Source: Endocalyx cinctus (lineage: Eukaryota > Ascomycota > Sordariomycetes > Amphisphaeriales > Apiosporaceae). Taken from it: a DNA stretch of 64,000 nt. Each line of letters opens with the position of its first letter. Positions within the stretch are counted from its first letter, which is position 1. Below the pieces are notes generated by a model, which worked only from the letters and a program-made list of their open reading frames with translations, did not search any database and was not told the DNA's origin. The translations under genes and the position numbers were made by a program. Location: positions 1,054,001-1,118,000 of the forward strand of contig BCKC01000006.1 in NCBI GenBank assembly GCA_001600455.1, given 5' to 3'. Of this stretch, positions 24,501 through 34,407 are shown one piece after another.

Positions 24501-26426
24501 GGGTAGAAGTACAACTGATAACGTGGATCTGTCCCTTCAAGAAGCCTTTTTCGATTAATATACGATCCTCAGCATCGAGCCCAGCATGGTGATACGCCAC
24601 GCCATACTTGGTAAGTTCTTGGAGGGTTGGATTAATGACCGGAATTCTGTCCGCCGGCGCGGACCATGTTCTCTCTCCAGTCCTGCATAATGACCACCAC
24701 TCAGCCAAGAACTGCGCAACCCGTTCACATGATTTTCGAGTACAGGAAAATATCATGATTGATTTATCTTTCGAGTGCTTTGAAATCAAAAGGGGTAATT
24801 TTCTGTCCAGCATCTGCTCAAAAACGAAGTCATTCGCGGGGCCCTCGTAGCCATGGACATATCTGTTCAATTTGACGGGACGTAGTTCCTCCCCGAATGA
24901 CTCAGCTGTAGCTGGATCATGAGGATTTTCACTATTACGGCCGAGCCAAGATGCTACGTCCTGTATATTAGGAATAGTTGCGCTTAAAGCCACAAAGCGG
25001 ATACCTGCGCCGATTGTTTTCATTCGCGAGACCACTGCCTCCAGCGTTGCACCACGAGGGTCTTTAAGTATATGGACTTCATCAATCAGAACTAGGCGGA
25101 CCATGTCAAGAAGCTTTCTATGGTCTGTCCATTTTCTTGTGATGGAGTCCCACTTTTCAGGAGTTGTGACGATGATAGAGGCGCTGCTCATTCTATTAGC
25201 TTGTGCTCTTGTGGTGTCGCCCGTAAGTTCAACGCATCGTAAGTTCATGTGCGCAAACTTCATGTTCCAATCTCGAGCACGCTCTGCACATAAAGACTTC
25301 GTGGGGGCCTGATACACAATTTTAGCATAGTCCCCTCCTGGGCTCATGAGCAATTCGCAAATTGCTATTTCGAGAATGGCTGTTTTACCAGAACCGGTTG
25401 GGGCTGATACGACAATGTTATTATTTGAGTTGTATACCAGGGGGAAACATTTTGATTGAACGGCGTTAAAAGCTTCATATGGAAATAATTGCCGAAGTCT
25501 ATCAGGCAGGACTTGACGGGGATCAATCAGACGAATGTTATTTACCACAGGGAGGAGCTTTGGTGAGTGCTCAAGATCAAACTGTAATCTTCGAAATTGT
25601 TTTGGTGGAGCCAGTTCGTAGTTTGTACTATGATTTCCTTGTCTCTGAAGGCTTAGTCGTGTAGATGGACTTGATCGATCAAACGTAGATGGCGAACTAC
25701 TTGCTACCGAGGATGATTGTAGAGGCGGCGTGGAATTTGAAGCTGTTTTCAATCAGCATTTATTTCAAAAGCCGGCAGTGTCAGCTAGTACCAACAATTA
25801 TAGAAACTAGATGAACCCAATTGGTTGCCCGGTTGTGATATATCAACTTTACGATGCCCATCTTCGCTGAACGTTAGTCGAGCTTCAGGACTCGGCTCAA
25901 GGCCAGCCAGATGCATCGGGCTATGTACAAGGGACGACTTACAATCACGATCCCTAAGAGATTGCATATTGAAGTAATGACTCGCGTCGTCAAGAACACG
26001 CTGAGGCATGTTGCAGTGTGAGTTCTTCGGTAAAGAGGGTCGCTGAACGTTATTGCGGGCCAAATGCGGCACTCGAGTCGACGATGTCAATGACCGCACA
26101 GGCTGACCTAGGACGCGCCGATCTAGCCGATATTCACCATATAATGAGCAAGATAAGTTCACCGTAATAAGAAAAGTTCACTCACCAAAATCGTCAAGAT
26201 CTTGATCTGCGAATGGATTGATTTGTAAAGGGTCGAGGGAGCTTGAATAACCCAAACCAATATATTGGTATGCGTGACCAGAAGTGCTATTCATAGTATC
26301 GTTTTCATAAAATAAGTTCTTAGTATGGTTTACGATATTTTGAATATGCCTATCTGAATCCATTCTATACGAATAGTCGTTCAAATAGCTACTACCGCTG
26401 TTGCTACCACCCGGTTCGCGCGACAT
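21526..26426 (-). CDS. hfm1: Meiotic DNA helicase Hfm1/Mer3, five exons
   Basis: Superfamily 2 Ski2-like helicase that stabilises recombination intermediates and promotes crossovers in meiosis. Exons: 26426-26186, 26122-25796, 25742-23926, 23865-21948 and 21899-21526, about 1,558 residues. Walker A is VSAPTGSGKT near 305; the DExH box is LIDEVH near 410. Then come SATIPN, YHHAGLDAEDR, STLAMGVNLPCHT and MLGRAGRPQFDNSA. A Sec63-like region spans exons 3-4, and a zinc-binding motif CHHRCSN...CLHKCC lies near 1175-1200, as in Mer3 proteins. The last exon, reached by a 48-bp intron, ends in a conserved-looking acidic/hydrophobic tail (WLSEFNPKIVNILRG). The start is the ATG of MSREPGG. The exon 2-3 donor is ambiguous (GTTGGT at 25795 used; a GTTTCT slightly upstream also keeps frame). 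Confidence 0.92.
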
Positions 26427-27393
26427 GGTAAACGAGGTAGCCAGTATCTGCGATGACAATATTGATTGCGTATATGTCCTAGACAATTAAATCTGAACGA
26501 GTATGAGATTATTTTAAGAAAGAATCACCGGTAATATGTGGCATTGGTTTCAAAGCTGTACTAACATGATGGGTACAGAATATTTGCAGGTGATGCAGCG
26601 ATAACCTATAATCCTACCGGCCCAAGGAAGAAATCAAAGCGAGGTTCCACGGTTAGGAAATTTCAACTTTAACAGAAGCTTGTTGACGTACGTTGCTGCC
26701 TTGGTTTAACTGCCTTGCGAGTGTCCTTGAGGAAACAGCGATGAATATTTAGCACGTGACTACTACAGAGGTGCTCGATATATTTAAATCACGAAGTGCT
26801 TTATACGAACGACAAGGGGAACTCAATCGCCCTCGATTTCGATTTCGATAGACTTGAACTACTATGTACTGCTACCTACTTTAGTAGGCGAGAGACTGAA
26901 GAAATACACAGTATACCGAAGAGTTGATAAACTATGTTACTAGAACTGAGAAGGAGGATTGATCCTCAGGGTTTATACTCAGTATTTATCCCATCTATGG
27001 ATTTATACCCCACCCTATCCTTGGATTTTATCTGAAGCTCCAACGCCTTGAATATCATAAGCCACCCATTCGTCCACATAGGAACCTTCTCCCCATGGTA
27101 TCTTAAATCCCCTTGATAGGTTAAGTGGTGGATTTTCACCAATACTGATCACCATCTCCTAGTGCCCGTCTTCTCATACCAGATCTGTGAGTGCGCAACA
27201 TGAAAATATATGATCGTAAAACGGTTATATGCCTCAGTGTAATCCCACCCACATTTCCCATCAGTCTTACCATGTCCGCCAAGGTCTGAATAGCACGATA
27301 AAACGAGCAGGCTTACTCGTCTTTATTCTGATAGTTAATGTTCACGGCCACGCACATACGTAGTTCCAGCCGCTTGTAAGTCCATCCGCGGGC
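26427..27393. other. Spacer upstream of hfm1
   Basis: Region between the hfm1 ATG and the 3' end of the nucleotide-sugar transporter, both on the minus strand. No gene seen. It should contain the hfm1 promoter. A TATTTAAAT stretch lies near 26780 but is too far from the ATG to be called a TATA box. Confidence 0.45.
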
Positions 27394-28884
27394 TCACTCT
27401 TCACAATTCTTTTCTCGCGAGTGTGACGCAGCACGACTGTTGTGCCGCAACGGCGACGAAGGACGAGAGGTGGATAATGCCATAGATTTTACGTTATCGA
27501 GAAAATTGGGAACCGACAGTCTGTCGGTACTCTTTGGCGTGTTCATCGGGTCAATAGTGGTCTTCTCGTAGGTGACAATGCTGATGGGCGGGGGACGCCC
27601 GCGTTTTCGATCTGGTGTCGTATAAAGGAAGGTGGAGAAGAGAACTAGAGAAGTGCCGAGGAAGAACATAAATGGCACGTCAACTTGGAAAAATATGACA
27701 CTGAAAAGAAAACTGATGACAATACTGATACTGGTCGCGAAATTTTTAGCGATATTGTCGGCATAATTGATACAAAGAGAAGCAAGAATGCCCCCTAAAA
27801 CCTGCATAATGATCAATGTCCAGACAACCCAATTATAACCGTCAAAAAATCCGTGTTTGGCTATGTCATGGCCATCCATGTAGCCTATCCCTACGAGGAG
27901 AGCTGGGAATAGAGAATAGAAGGACAATTGTATATTTCGGATCCAGACTGAGACTGTCGTGCCCGAATCTTTTAGAACTTTCTCGAAATAAACACCCGTT
28001 AAGCCGGATAGTGCAGCGACAACCAGGGCAGCAGACAATCCGATCGAGTAATTCATTACCGGATATAAATCTTGATCTTCTTCGATCCCTTCGTACGTCG
28101 CAGACCGTCGAGCAATCGTCCCCCCCAGCTGTCCCAAGTTACTCAGACCGCGCTTGGTGAGCTCCCGCGCAACCTCACCGACACTGCCCGCCAACTGTCC
28201 TAATTCATGTCGTGATCGAGGGAAGAAATGATCGGACATATCATGGATTACAAGGGGGCCTTCACGCGAGCTCGAAGAAGGGATCGAGACAATCGACACA
28301 CCCATTGTCAAAATGACCAGGGATATCCATCGTTTCGGTGTAAGAGATCGGCCGAGCATAGTGACGGTGAAGATAGCCGTCGTGAGAATCTTGAGCTGGC
28401 ACAGAATTTGAAAGTACACAGGGTCAAGATTCCCCACAGCTACATACTGGAGCGTATTCTGTAATGTATATAGCGTCGCGGGTATTGCCAACTTCCACCC
28501 ATCACCCAAGAAAACGGCGTTATAGATCTGCTCGAACAAGACAGTGGCTGGTGTTGAGGGTGCAAGGCTGCGCGAACCCTCGTATATTGCAAATGTTAAA
28601 GAGAGCGCCAATTTTATAATCTCGGTAAGGAAAACCGCGGTCGAGGGAAAGTACCGGTGATCGCCGCTTGGTGGCATCATTCGAGAGTAGTGCATTATGA
28701 GTATTAAAGCAGAATTTTGAAAAGTCAGCTATAATGAGATGATATCAAGTTAGAATGCTGAGTTAAATATCAGGACAGAGGCTGCGATAAGTTTACATAC
28801 CGTAATAAGAGACATTTGCTTCAAGGGCACGCCCAGAAGCACCGGCCCTCTTGAGGGCTGAGGGGCACCATCGAGAAGCGTCAT
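27394..28884 (-). CDS. UDP-galactose-type nucleotide-sugar transporter (SLC35A/Gms1 family)
   Basis: Golgi membrane antiporter that brings nucleotide sugar, most likely UDP-galactose, into the lumen. Exon 1 (28884-28801) encodes 28 residues ending KQMSLIT. A 72-bp intron joins it to LTFQNSALILIMHYSR in exon 2 (28728-27394), for 472 residues in all. Family motifs: LQYVAVGNLDPVYFQILCQL, KILTTAIFTV, GLTGVYFEKVLKDS, SVWIRNIQLSFYS and YADNIAKNFATSISIVIS. About ten hydrophobic helices. A ~60-residue hydrophilic insertion (HDMSDHFFPRSRHE to RRSATYEGIEEDQD) sits between helices, and the C-terminal ~70 residues are a Ser/Arg-rich cytosolic tail. The exact sugar is inferred from the family; UDP-GlcNAc is an alternative. 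Confidence 0.9.
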
Positions 28885-31200
28885 GATGGTGGTATTTTTT
28901 TTTTTTTCTGTTCAATTAATTATTTGTTTCCCTCCCCTGCCTCTTGAGGGATTCCAAAGTACAGTCTTTTCACCTAATCTATTTCCAATGCGAAAAGGTT
29001 TAAGTCAAATATTCAACGAAGACCATCTAGCTAGGTCATCGAGATATTCAACTTGTATATAGAAGTCTCGTAATCCTGAAATCAAGCGGTAGACCAAGCC
29101 GCATGTGCTACACTATGTACCAAGTCACTTTACAACTCTTTTAATTGTAGCTCTGAAGTCAAGTGCTTGCTAACTTTTCATATCGTCTTGAGTATTACTT
29201 GAATTTCGTCGCGTCGGGAGATATAGTAGAATTTAGCGGGGAGAATTAAAAAAAAAAAAAAAAAAAAAAACAATAATAATAATAAATGAGAGGGGGTCCA
29301 GAAAAAACTTGCTTGCTACGTATATATTCGCGGCCGATTAGATGCAAGCTTCAAATTTTCTTACCAGGGTCAATGCAAGTGTTAATGCAGCCCTCCATTA
29401 ATCCCCCTGAATAGAAAGATATGGGAGTTAGCGATGATGAAATGTTTCAGGTTGCCATTGTTTTATACTATACCTAGGTATAGTTTCGAAGCATTGATAT
29501 TTTAAGGGGAAGAAAAGAAGAAGGGGAAAGAAAAAACTGTTCAAGTTATATTTGGAAATACTTGGTATAATCGTACCCATGGACAGTAGCGGTCATCGAA
29601 AACTGCATCGAATACCGAGTACTCTGTACAGTAAATAACGTTTAAGTAAATCTTCCAGGGTTGTGAGAGCGACACAAAAGAGTTTAGCAATGACATCAAT
29701 GGCGTTTTTTTTTTTCTTGGTCCGTAGGGGCGGGGGCTAGGATTCGGGGATTTTTAAAACTACAAATCCGGGGCAGACGCAGTAATTGACGTCGATTATC
29801 ATAAAATAGATTCAACATTCAGACATCATTTTACTTTTGTAAATATATCAGGTATATGTAGATTCTATTCTCGTTAACCACGACCATTGTACTATATCTA
29901 ATTTCATATAACAATGTTTCTTTTTTTCTTAGAGCCCTCCGACTTTCAATATCAACGGCATAGCGAAGATCATTCAAGTGGTACCGAAACCTAAACTGTA
30001 TCGTCAATTTAGCTCAATCAGTCAAAGATCACTCTCATCAGGCGCCGCCCGTATCAGCGTATCCCCAGTCTATTAAGATCATCCATTCTGCTCCTTTTTT
30101 TTTTAAAAAAAAAAAGGGTAGAATAAAATGCATAATGAAAATGATCTAATCGTCAACATTGCATGTTCAGGATGGCTATGCAGCTGGTTTCGTGGGCACT
30201 CACGTACGGGGTGGTTCACCATAGCAGCAATCTAGCTTAAGTACTTAGCTTAGGTGGTAGTGTAGGTAATGTAGATTATCAGGCTTGTTTGGAAGACCAA
30301 GCAGTCTAATGTTACTACCACCTGAAACGCCATTGATAATATATGGATAGATCCATGGATCCAGTCAAGATAAATATTATTATTAATAAACATCGTGGGG
30401 TAGTATCGTATAAAGTATTTATTTTATTTTCTGCTCATAACCATAACCATAACCTACTCCATACCCAAGAGCCTGAGTCTTAGGGTTAGGGGGTTTACTT
30501 CTTTCTCTCAATTATCACTCGTATATCTACCTACCTAGCAGCCAAGGTAGGTAGGTAGTAGAGTACTTAGGTACTTAAGTAAGTACTGTGATGTATATGC
30601 GTGTTTAGGAGGCCCGCCATTAGGTAGTTATTCACCCCTCCGTCCAATTAGTCTATCCGTCCTTTACCCATATCCATACCATAAGATTGACGACCGTCAT
30701 TACTCCATCCACTCTGCCTTTGAAATGCCTATGATAGAAAATCTTAAAATTACATAAAAGAATAAATGGCGGGGGAAAAAAAAGAAAAGAAACATCACAG
30801 TCGTTGTGAGTCAGTCATCTTGGATGATTTTATCGACAAACGTTAAGGTCGCAGTCCTTGCTAACCCTGTTTAATATGAGGGGGCAGAGTGCTCAAGATC
30901 TCAAGTCTAAATCCAGACCCAATACTAGATCCAAAGCCGGGTAAAACAATAAAAAAAAAGAAAGAAAACATTATACAGATGACGTATATAAGAAAGAGGA
31001 AAGGTATGCGTGATATGCGTTGTAGAAACATGGACAAAAGGAAAATCATACACCATACACCTTCTCGTCGCCTGAGCCTTGTTTTATATCAGAAAACCGA
31101 AGATGATCGTAGTTTTAAACCGTTTCGACATTATTGATACGTGGATTATGATTATACGGTACTGATGTGCGCTTTTATCGCTAGAGCAATCGGGGGGGAA
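28885..31200. other. 2.3 kb spacer without a supported gene
   Basis: Separates the transporter start from the 3' end of the 1068-residue protein. Contains an A run (about 29249-29270), T runs, and a CCTAGC/TAGGTAGG palindromic cluster at 30525-30590. A short TTAGGGTTAGGG word occurs at about 30480. No reading frame of coding character. Confidence 0.55.
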
Positions 31201-34200
31201 TCAGTCGTCGTCTCCCCACCAAGGCACAGGCGAGTTCACCAAGCCGACCGCACTGAGCCGGACTGCGCTCTTTTTGTCCTTGATCTGTAAGGATGGTTTC
31301 TGTTTGTGGACACCGCCTCGAGTAGTAGAGGTGGTAGATGCAGACTCTGTACCCATGGTGGCAGCACCGGTAAATATAGCTTCCCCGGGTGAAACGGGAC
31401 TATCAGGCCTAGCTATGTCCTTTTCCGAGCCTTCGGAGGCGTTTACGGGAATGAGCAGGCCCCCTCGTCCGGGCACGGGGAATTGCGCAACCTCAACATC
31501 AAAGGCGCCCTCGTCTTCGTCGAAGGAATCGTCAGCATCCACGTCCTCGTTCACAGGCGGCTGTTCTCTCTTTTCCTGGGTATTCGTTGGAACGAATTCG
31601 GACTGATTATACTTGTTCTGATGCCGATGGTCGCTTTCGTCATCGAACTCCATCTCCGGCACGTCCTGTAATATATGCCCGGGTCTCATGGGGCTCGAGT
31701 CCGGTCGTGACCTACCACCACTGCCGCTTCGGTTACGATTTTGCGTTCCGTGGCTGCTATGCATGCTGCCATATTTAAATGACTTCGACCGCGACCTACT
31801 GACGCTAGCGACTTCATTCTCAGCATCACCATCTCGGCCGCCCAGGCTGAACTCGCCCGGGTTCGAGCTCGGCTCGGCCGTGTTGGTGATATCCACGCCG
31901 CTAAGCGGCTTTTCCAGGTAAAATAAGACTTCTTCATGCCGTGTATATCTGTCGGTTGCCGATTTTGCCCCCGACAACTCGCCGTCCTTTTCCCCGATGT
32001 TGGCGAGGTACCGCATATCCCTGATATTGCTTGCAATCCGCTGTTGTCCAGGACCTGTACCTCTGAGAGAGGAGGTCCTTGACGGCAAATGGGTCGGTTT
32101 TGTGTTGTGATTCGACCGAATCTCGCTAGATTTCGGTGACCCGCGTGTAACAGCATCGTCCGTGCCGTTACTGTTAAATGTCAACATCTTTTCGCTAGTT
32201 TCGCTTTCACTCCGACGACTCGATCGGCTCGCGCGACTGCTCCTATCCTCTTCGATCTCAGCAATGATGTTTCCACGCATATGCGCCCTTTTTTTCCTTA
32301 GTGCCGCAAGGAGCATTTCTTCCTGTCGTGTTACCGCCATCATACGTGCGTTGTAAGTGGCGTCGGCAGCAATGTTGTTGGTCGAGTTGGACATTATTGA
32401 GTCGCGATTACCGCAAATTCGCTCTGGTGAAGGGATATAGAACTCGACGCTTGATGGAGATAGTGGTGGCGTGGGCTGGGAACTGTGTGACATGCGAGGG
32501 TGAGACATGCCGCCGCCATGTGTGTGTCGCAATATGATCTCATCTACGAACTGTGGTGTCTCCGGTGCCGTAACAGCGGATGCAGCTTGCACTGTTGAGG
32601 CTAGTGGGGTGAAGGCTATAGCTCTCGCTTCTTGAATGCCGTGTGGAAGGTAACTGCTACCGCTGGATCTGCCAGAATTTGACGTTTGGGTGGATCTGAA
32701 AGAAGAGCGCGAGACATCTGGAGACAGTAGCTCTGAAATTGTGTTCAAATCTTTGGGCGTGGGGGTGGCCTTGCCGGTAGCTGAATAAACGGAAGGGCTT
32801 AATGTGGCGTTAGAAGCATTTGAAGATAAGCGGTTGCCATCTGGCGCTCTTGGCGAGAATTGGGGAACAATCAGGAATTCACTGGTCTGTAATGATAGGG
32901 TTTGTTTATTGGTATGACTTGCTAACGCTCGTATATCCGTAGATGCTTGTGGGCTTGAACCAGCAGGTCGACCTATTGATAACTTCATACTTAGATCGTC
33001 GCGAGACGAGGCATTATCTTGATATGCGAGAGACATTAAAACGGGTGAGCTCTCGATATCCTCGTCAGTATCAGAGTCCGACAGAGATAATACACTGTTC
33101 AGCTGCCTGTCTGAATCAACTATGCTTCTCGTCGAAGGCGATGCTTTCGAGGTACGGGTATGTCGACTCGACACACTTGCGGTGTACTCTTTTCGTGTGC
33201 TGAATTGCGAGTGCGGTGCATTAGGTATCCCTGTTCTCACCGCGGTTAACCTGCTCTCTTCAGAAACATTTCGACCATGATTCCACGATTTAGCGGCAAG
33301 AGGAGAGGACGTTACGCTCAGATTAGCCGTAGACGGATTGTTCACAGACTGCGTATGCGACTGAGTTTGTGATAGTGAGTACTGAGAGCCGGCTTCTCCG
33401 TCCTCATAGCACTCATCCTCATCCTCGTCCTCTCCTTCCTCCTCTTCCATTAGTGACTCTTTGCGATAAGACATCTGCTCGTAATGGCTGTAGAGCTGAT
33501 GTAACCCAGCGTTATTTCGAATATCTTTGGAGCGTCCATATTCTATGCTCGGTACGTTCAGGGTAGCTGATGGTTGGTTCTTGGTGATCTTTCGCCCACC
33601 GCGAGGCGACAGCGGCGACCCGCTTGAAGATAGAGACAAGGCAGAATTAGAAAATCCGGTCGGGGACTCTGTAACGTACGCGTTACCCAGAACCGGGGCC
33701 CTCCCGGGTGAGATAGAACTATGGTCTCTGCGATTCTTTGGTCGAAGTATGGAGAAATCTAATTTTGAAGGTTTCTTTTTCTTCTGACCCGCTGACGCGA
33801 GCTGACCATCCATATCCAGGATTGTGTTGACCTTCCGCGGAAGACCTTTTGCCATCGCCGAATTAGAGGTTTGCTGGGAGATTGAGAGAGGCATTTTCGA
33901 AGGCTCATAATGGGTCCAGATGGTGGATGTAGAAGATTCGCGTCGACGTGCATATGAATCATCAGTCGCTGCATCTCGGTATTCGGCGCCAATGGTCACC
34001 GCTGATCTCTTGGCTGTAATGCTCCTCTCATTGCGCGGACCATGGGCGCTTCGTAGCTGACGTGGGAGGATTTCCGAGTCTTGTTCCCAACTTCGATTGT
34101 TGGTACGGTAGCCTGACCAGGCTGTTTTGCCTTCGCCTATCACACCGAGGCTCGTTCCAGTAATCGATGTGTTCGCCGTAGTTTCTGATACCGACACACT

Positions 34201-34407
34201 GATACCACTTGTAGAATTTGACTCCCAGGAACGACCAGATTCTTTCGAAGTAGCTGGGGAAGCGCCAGTATCGATTCCGCCAGTTCCTAGAATCTTCTGT
34301 GCCTTGGATAACGGAGTCGACAGTGACAGAGTCGGCACCTTTGGAGTTGGTTGTTTCGATCGTCCTGGGACCGGAAACGTGAATTTGGACTTGGATTTTT
34401 GGCCCAT
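31201..34407 (-). CDS. Large, mostly disordered fungal protein of unknown function, 1068 residues
   Basis: Single uninterrupted frame. The start is the ATG of MGQKSKSKFTFPVPGRSK at 34407; upstream the frame opens only at a TTG. Very rich in Ser, Thr, Arg and Gly with no membrane segment. Recognisable features are an acidic run near residue 330 (EEEEGEDEDEDE), a short SVEFYIPSPERICG segment, a helical motif around VTRQEEMLLAALRKKRAHMR, and a C-terminus ending LVNSPVPWWGDDD. The helical motif and the Trp-containing tail look conserved and are the likely functional parts; I recall similar motifs in hypothetical ascomycete proteins but know no function. Possibly a scaffold or signalling substrate, by composition only. 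Confidence 0.8.
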   Translation of the reverse strand: MGQKSKSKFTFPVPGRSKQPTPKVPTLSLSTPLSKAQKILGTGGIDTGASPATSKESGRSWESNSTSGISVSVSETTANTSITGTSLGVIGEGKTAWSGYRTNNRSWEQDSEILPRQLRSAHGPRNERSITAKRSAVTIGAEYRDAATDDSYARRRESSTSTIWTHYEPSKMPLSISQQTSNSAMAKGLPRKVNTILDMDGQLASAGQKKKKPSKLDFSILRPKNRRDHSSISPGRAPVLGNAYVTESPTGFSNSALSLSSSGSPLSPRGGRKITKNQPSATLNVPSIEYGRSKDIRNNAGLHQLYSHYEQMSYRKESLMEEEEGEDEDEDECYEDGEAGSQYSLSQTQSHTQSVNNPSTANLSVTSSPLAAKSWNHGRNVSEESRLTAVRTGIPNAPHSQFSTRKEYTASVSSRHTRTSKASPSTRSIVDSDRQLNSVLSLSDSDTDEDIESSPVLMSLAYQDNASSRDDLSMKLSIGRPAGSSPQASTDIRALASHTNKQTLSLQTSEFLIVPQFSPRAPDGNRLSSNASNATLSPSVYSATGKATPTPKDLNTISELLSPDVSRSSFRSTQTSNSGRSSGSSYLPHGIQEARAIAFTPLASTVQAASAVTAPETPQFVDEIILRHTHGGGMSHPRMSHSSQPTPPLSPSSVEFYIPSPERICGNRDSIMSNSTNNIAADATYNARMMAVTRQEEMLLAALRKKRAHMRGNIIAEIEEDRSSRASRSSRRSESETSEKMLTFNSNGTDDAVTRGSPKSSEIRSNHNTKPTHLPSRTSSLRGTGPGQQRIASNIRDMRYLANIGEKDGELSGAKSATDRYTRHEEVLFYLEKPLSGVDITNTAEPSSNPGEFSLGGRDGDAENEVASVSRSRSKSFKYGSMHSSHGTQNRNRSGSGGRSRPDSSPMRPGHILQDVPEMEFDDESDHRHQNKYNQSEFVPTNTQEKREQPPVNEDVDADDSFDEDEGAFDVEVAQFPVPGRGGLLIPVNASEGSEKDIARPDSPVSPGEAIFTGAATMGTESASTTSTTRGGVHKQKPSLQIKDKKSAVRLSAVGLVNSPVPWWGDDD

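Noticed and set aside
30478..30494. Telomere-like TTAGGGTTAGGG
   Set aside because: Only two units, embedded in ordinary AT-rich spacer between genes; chance or a trivial interstitial word.
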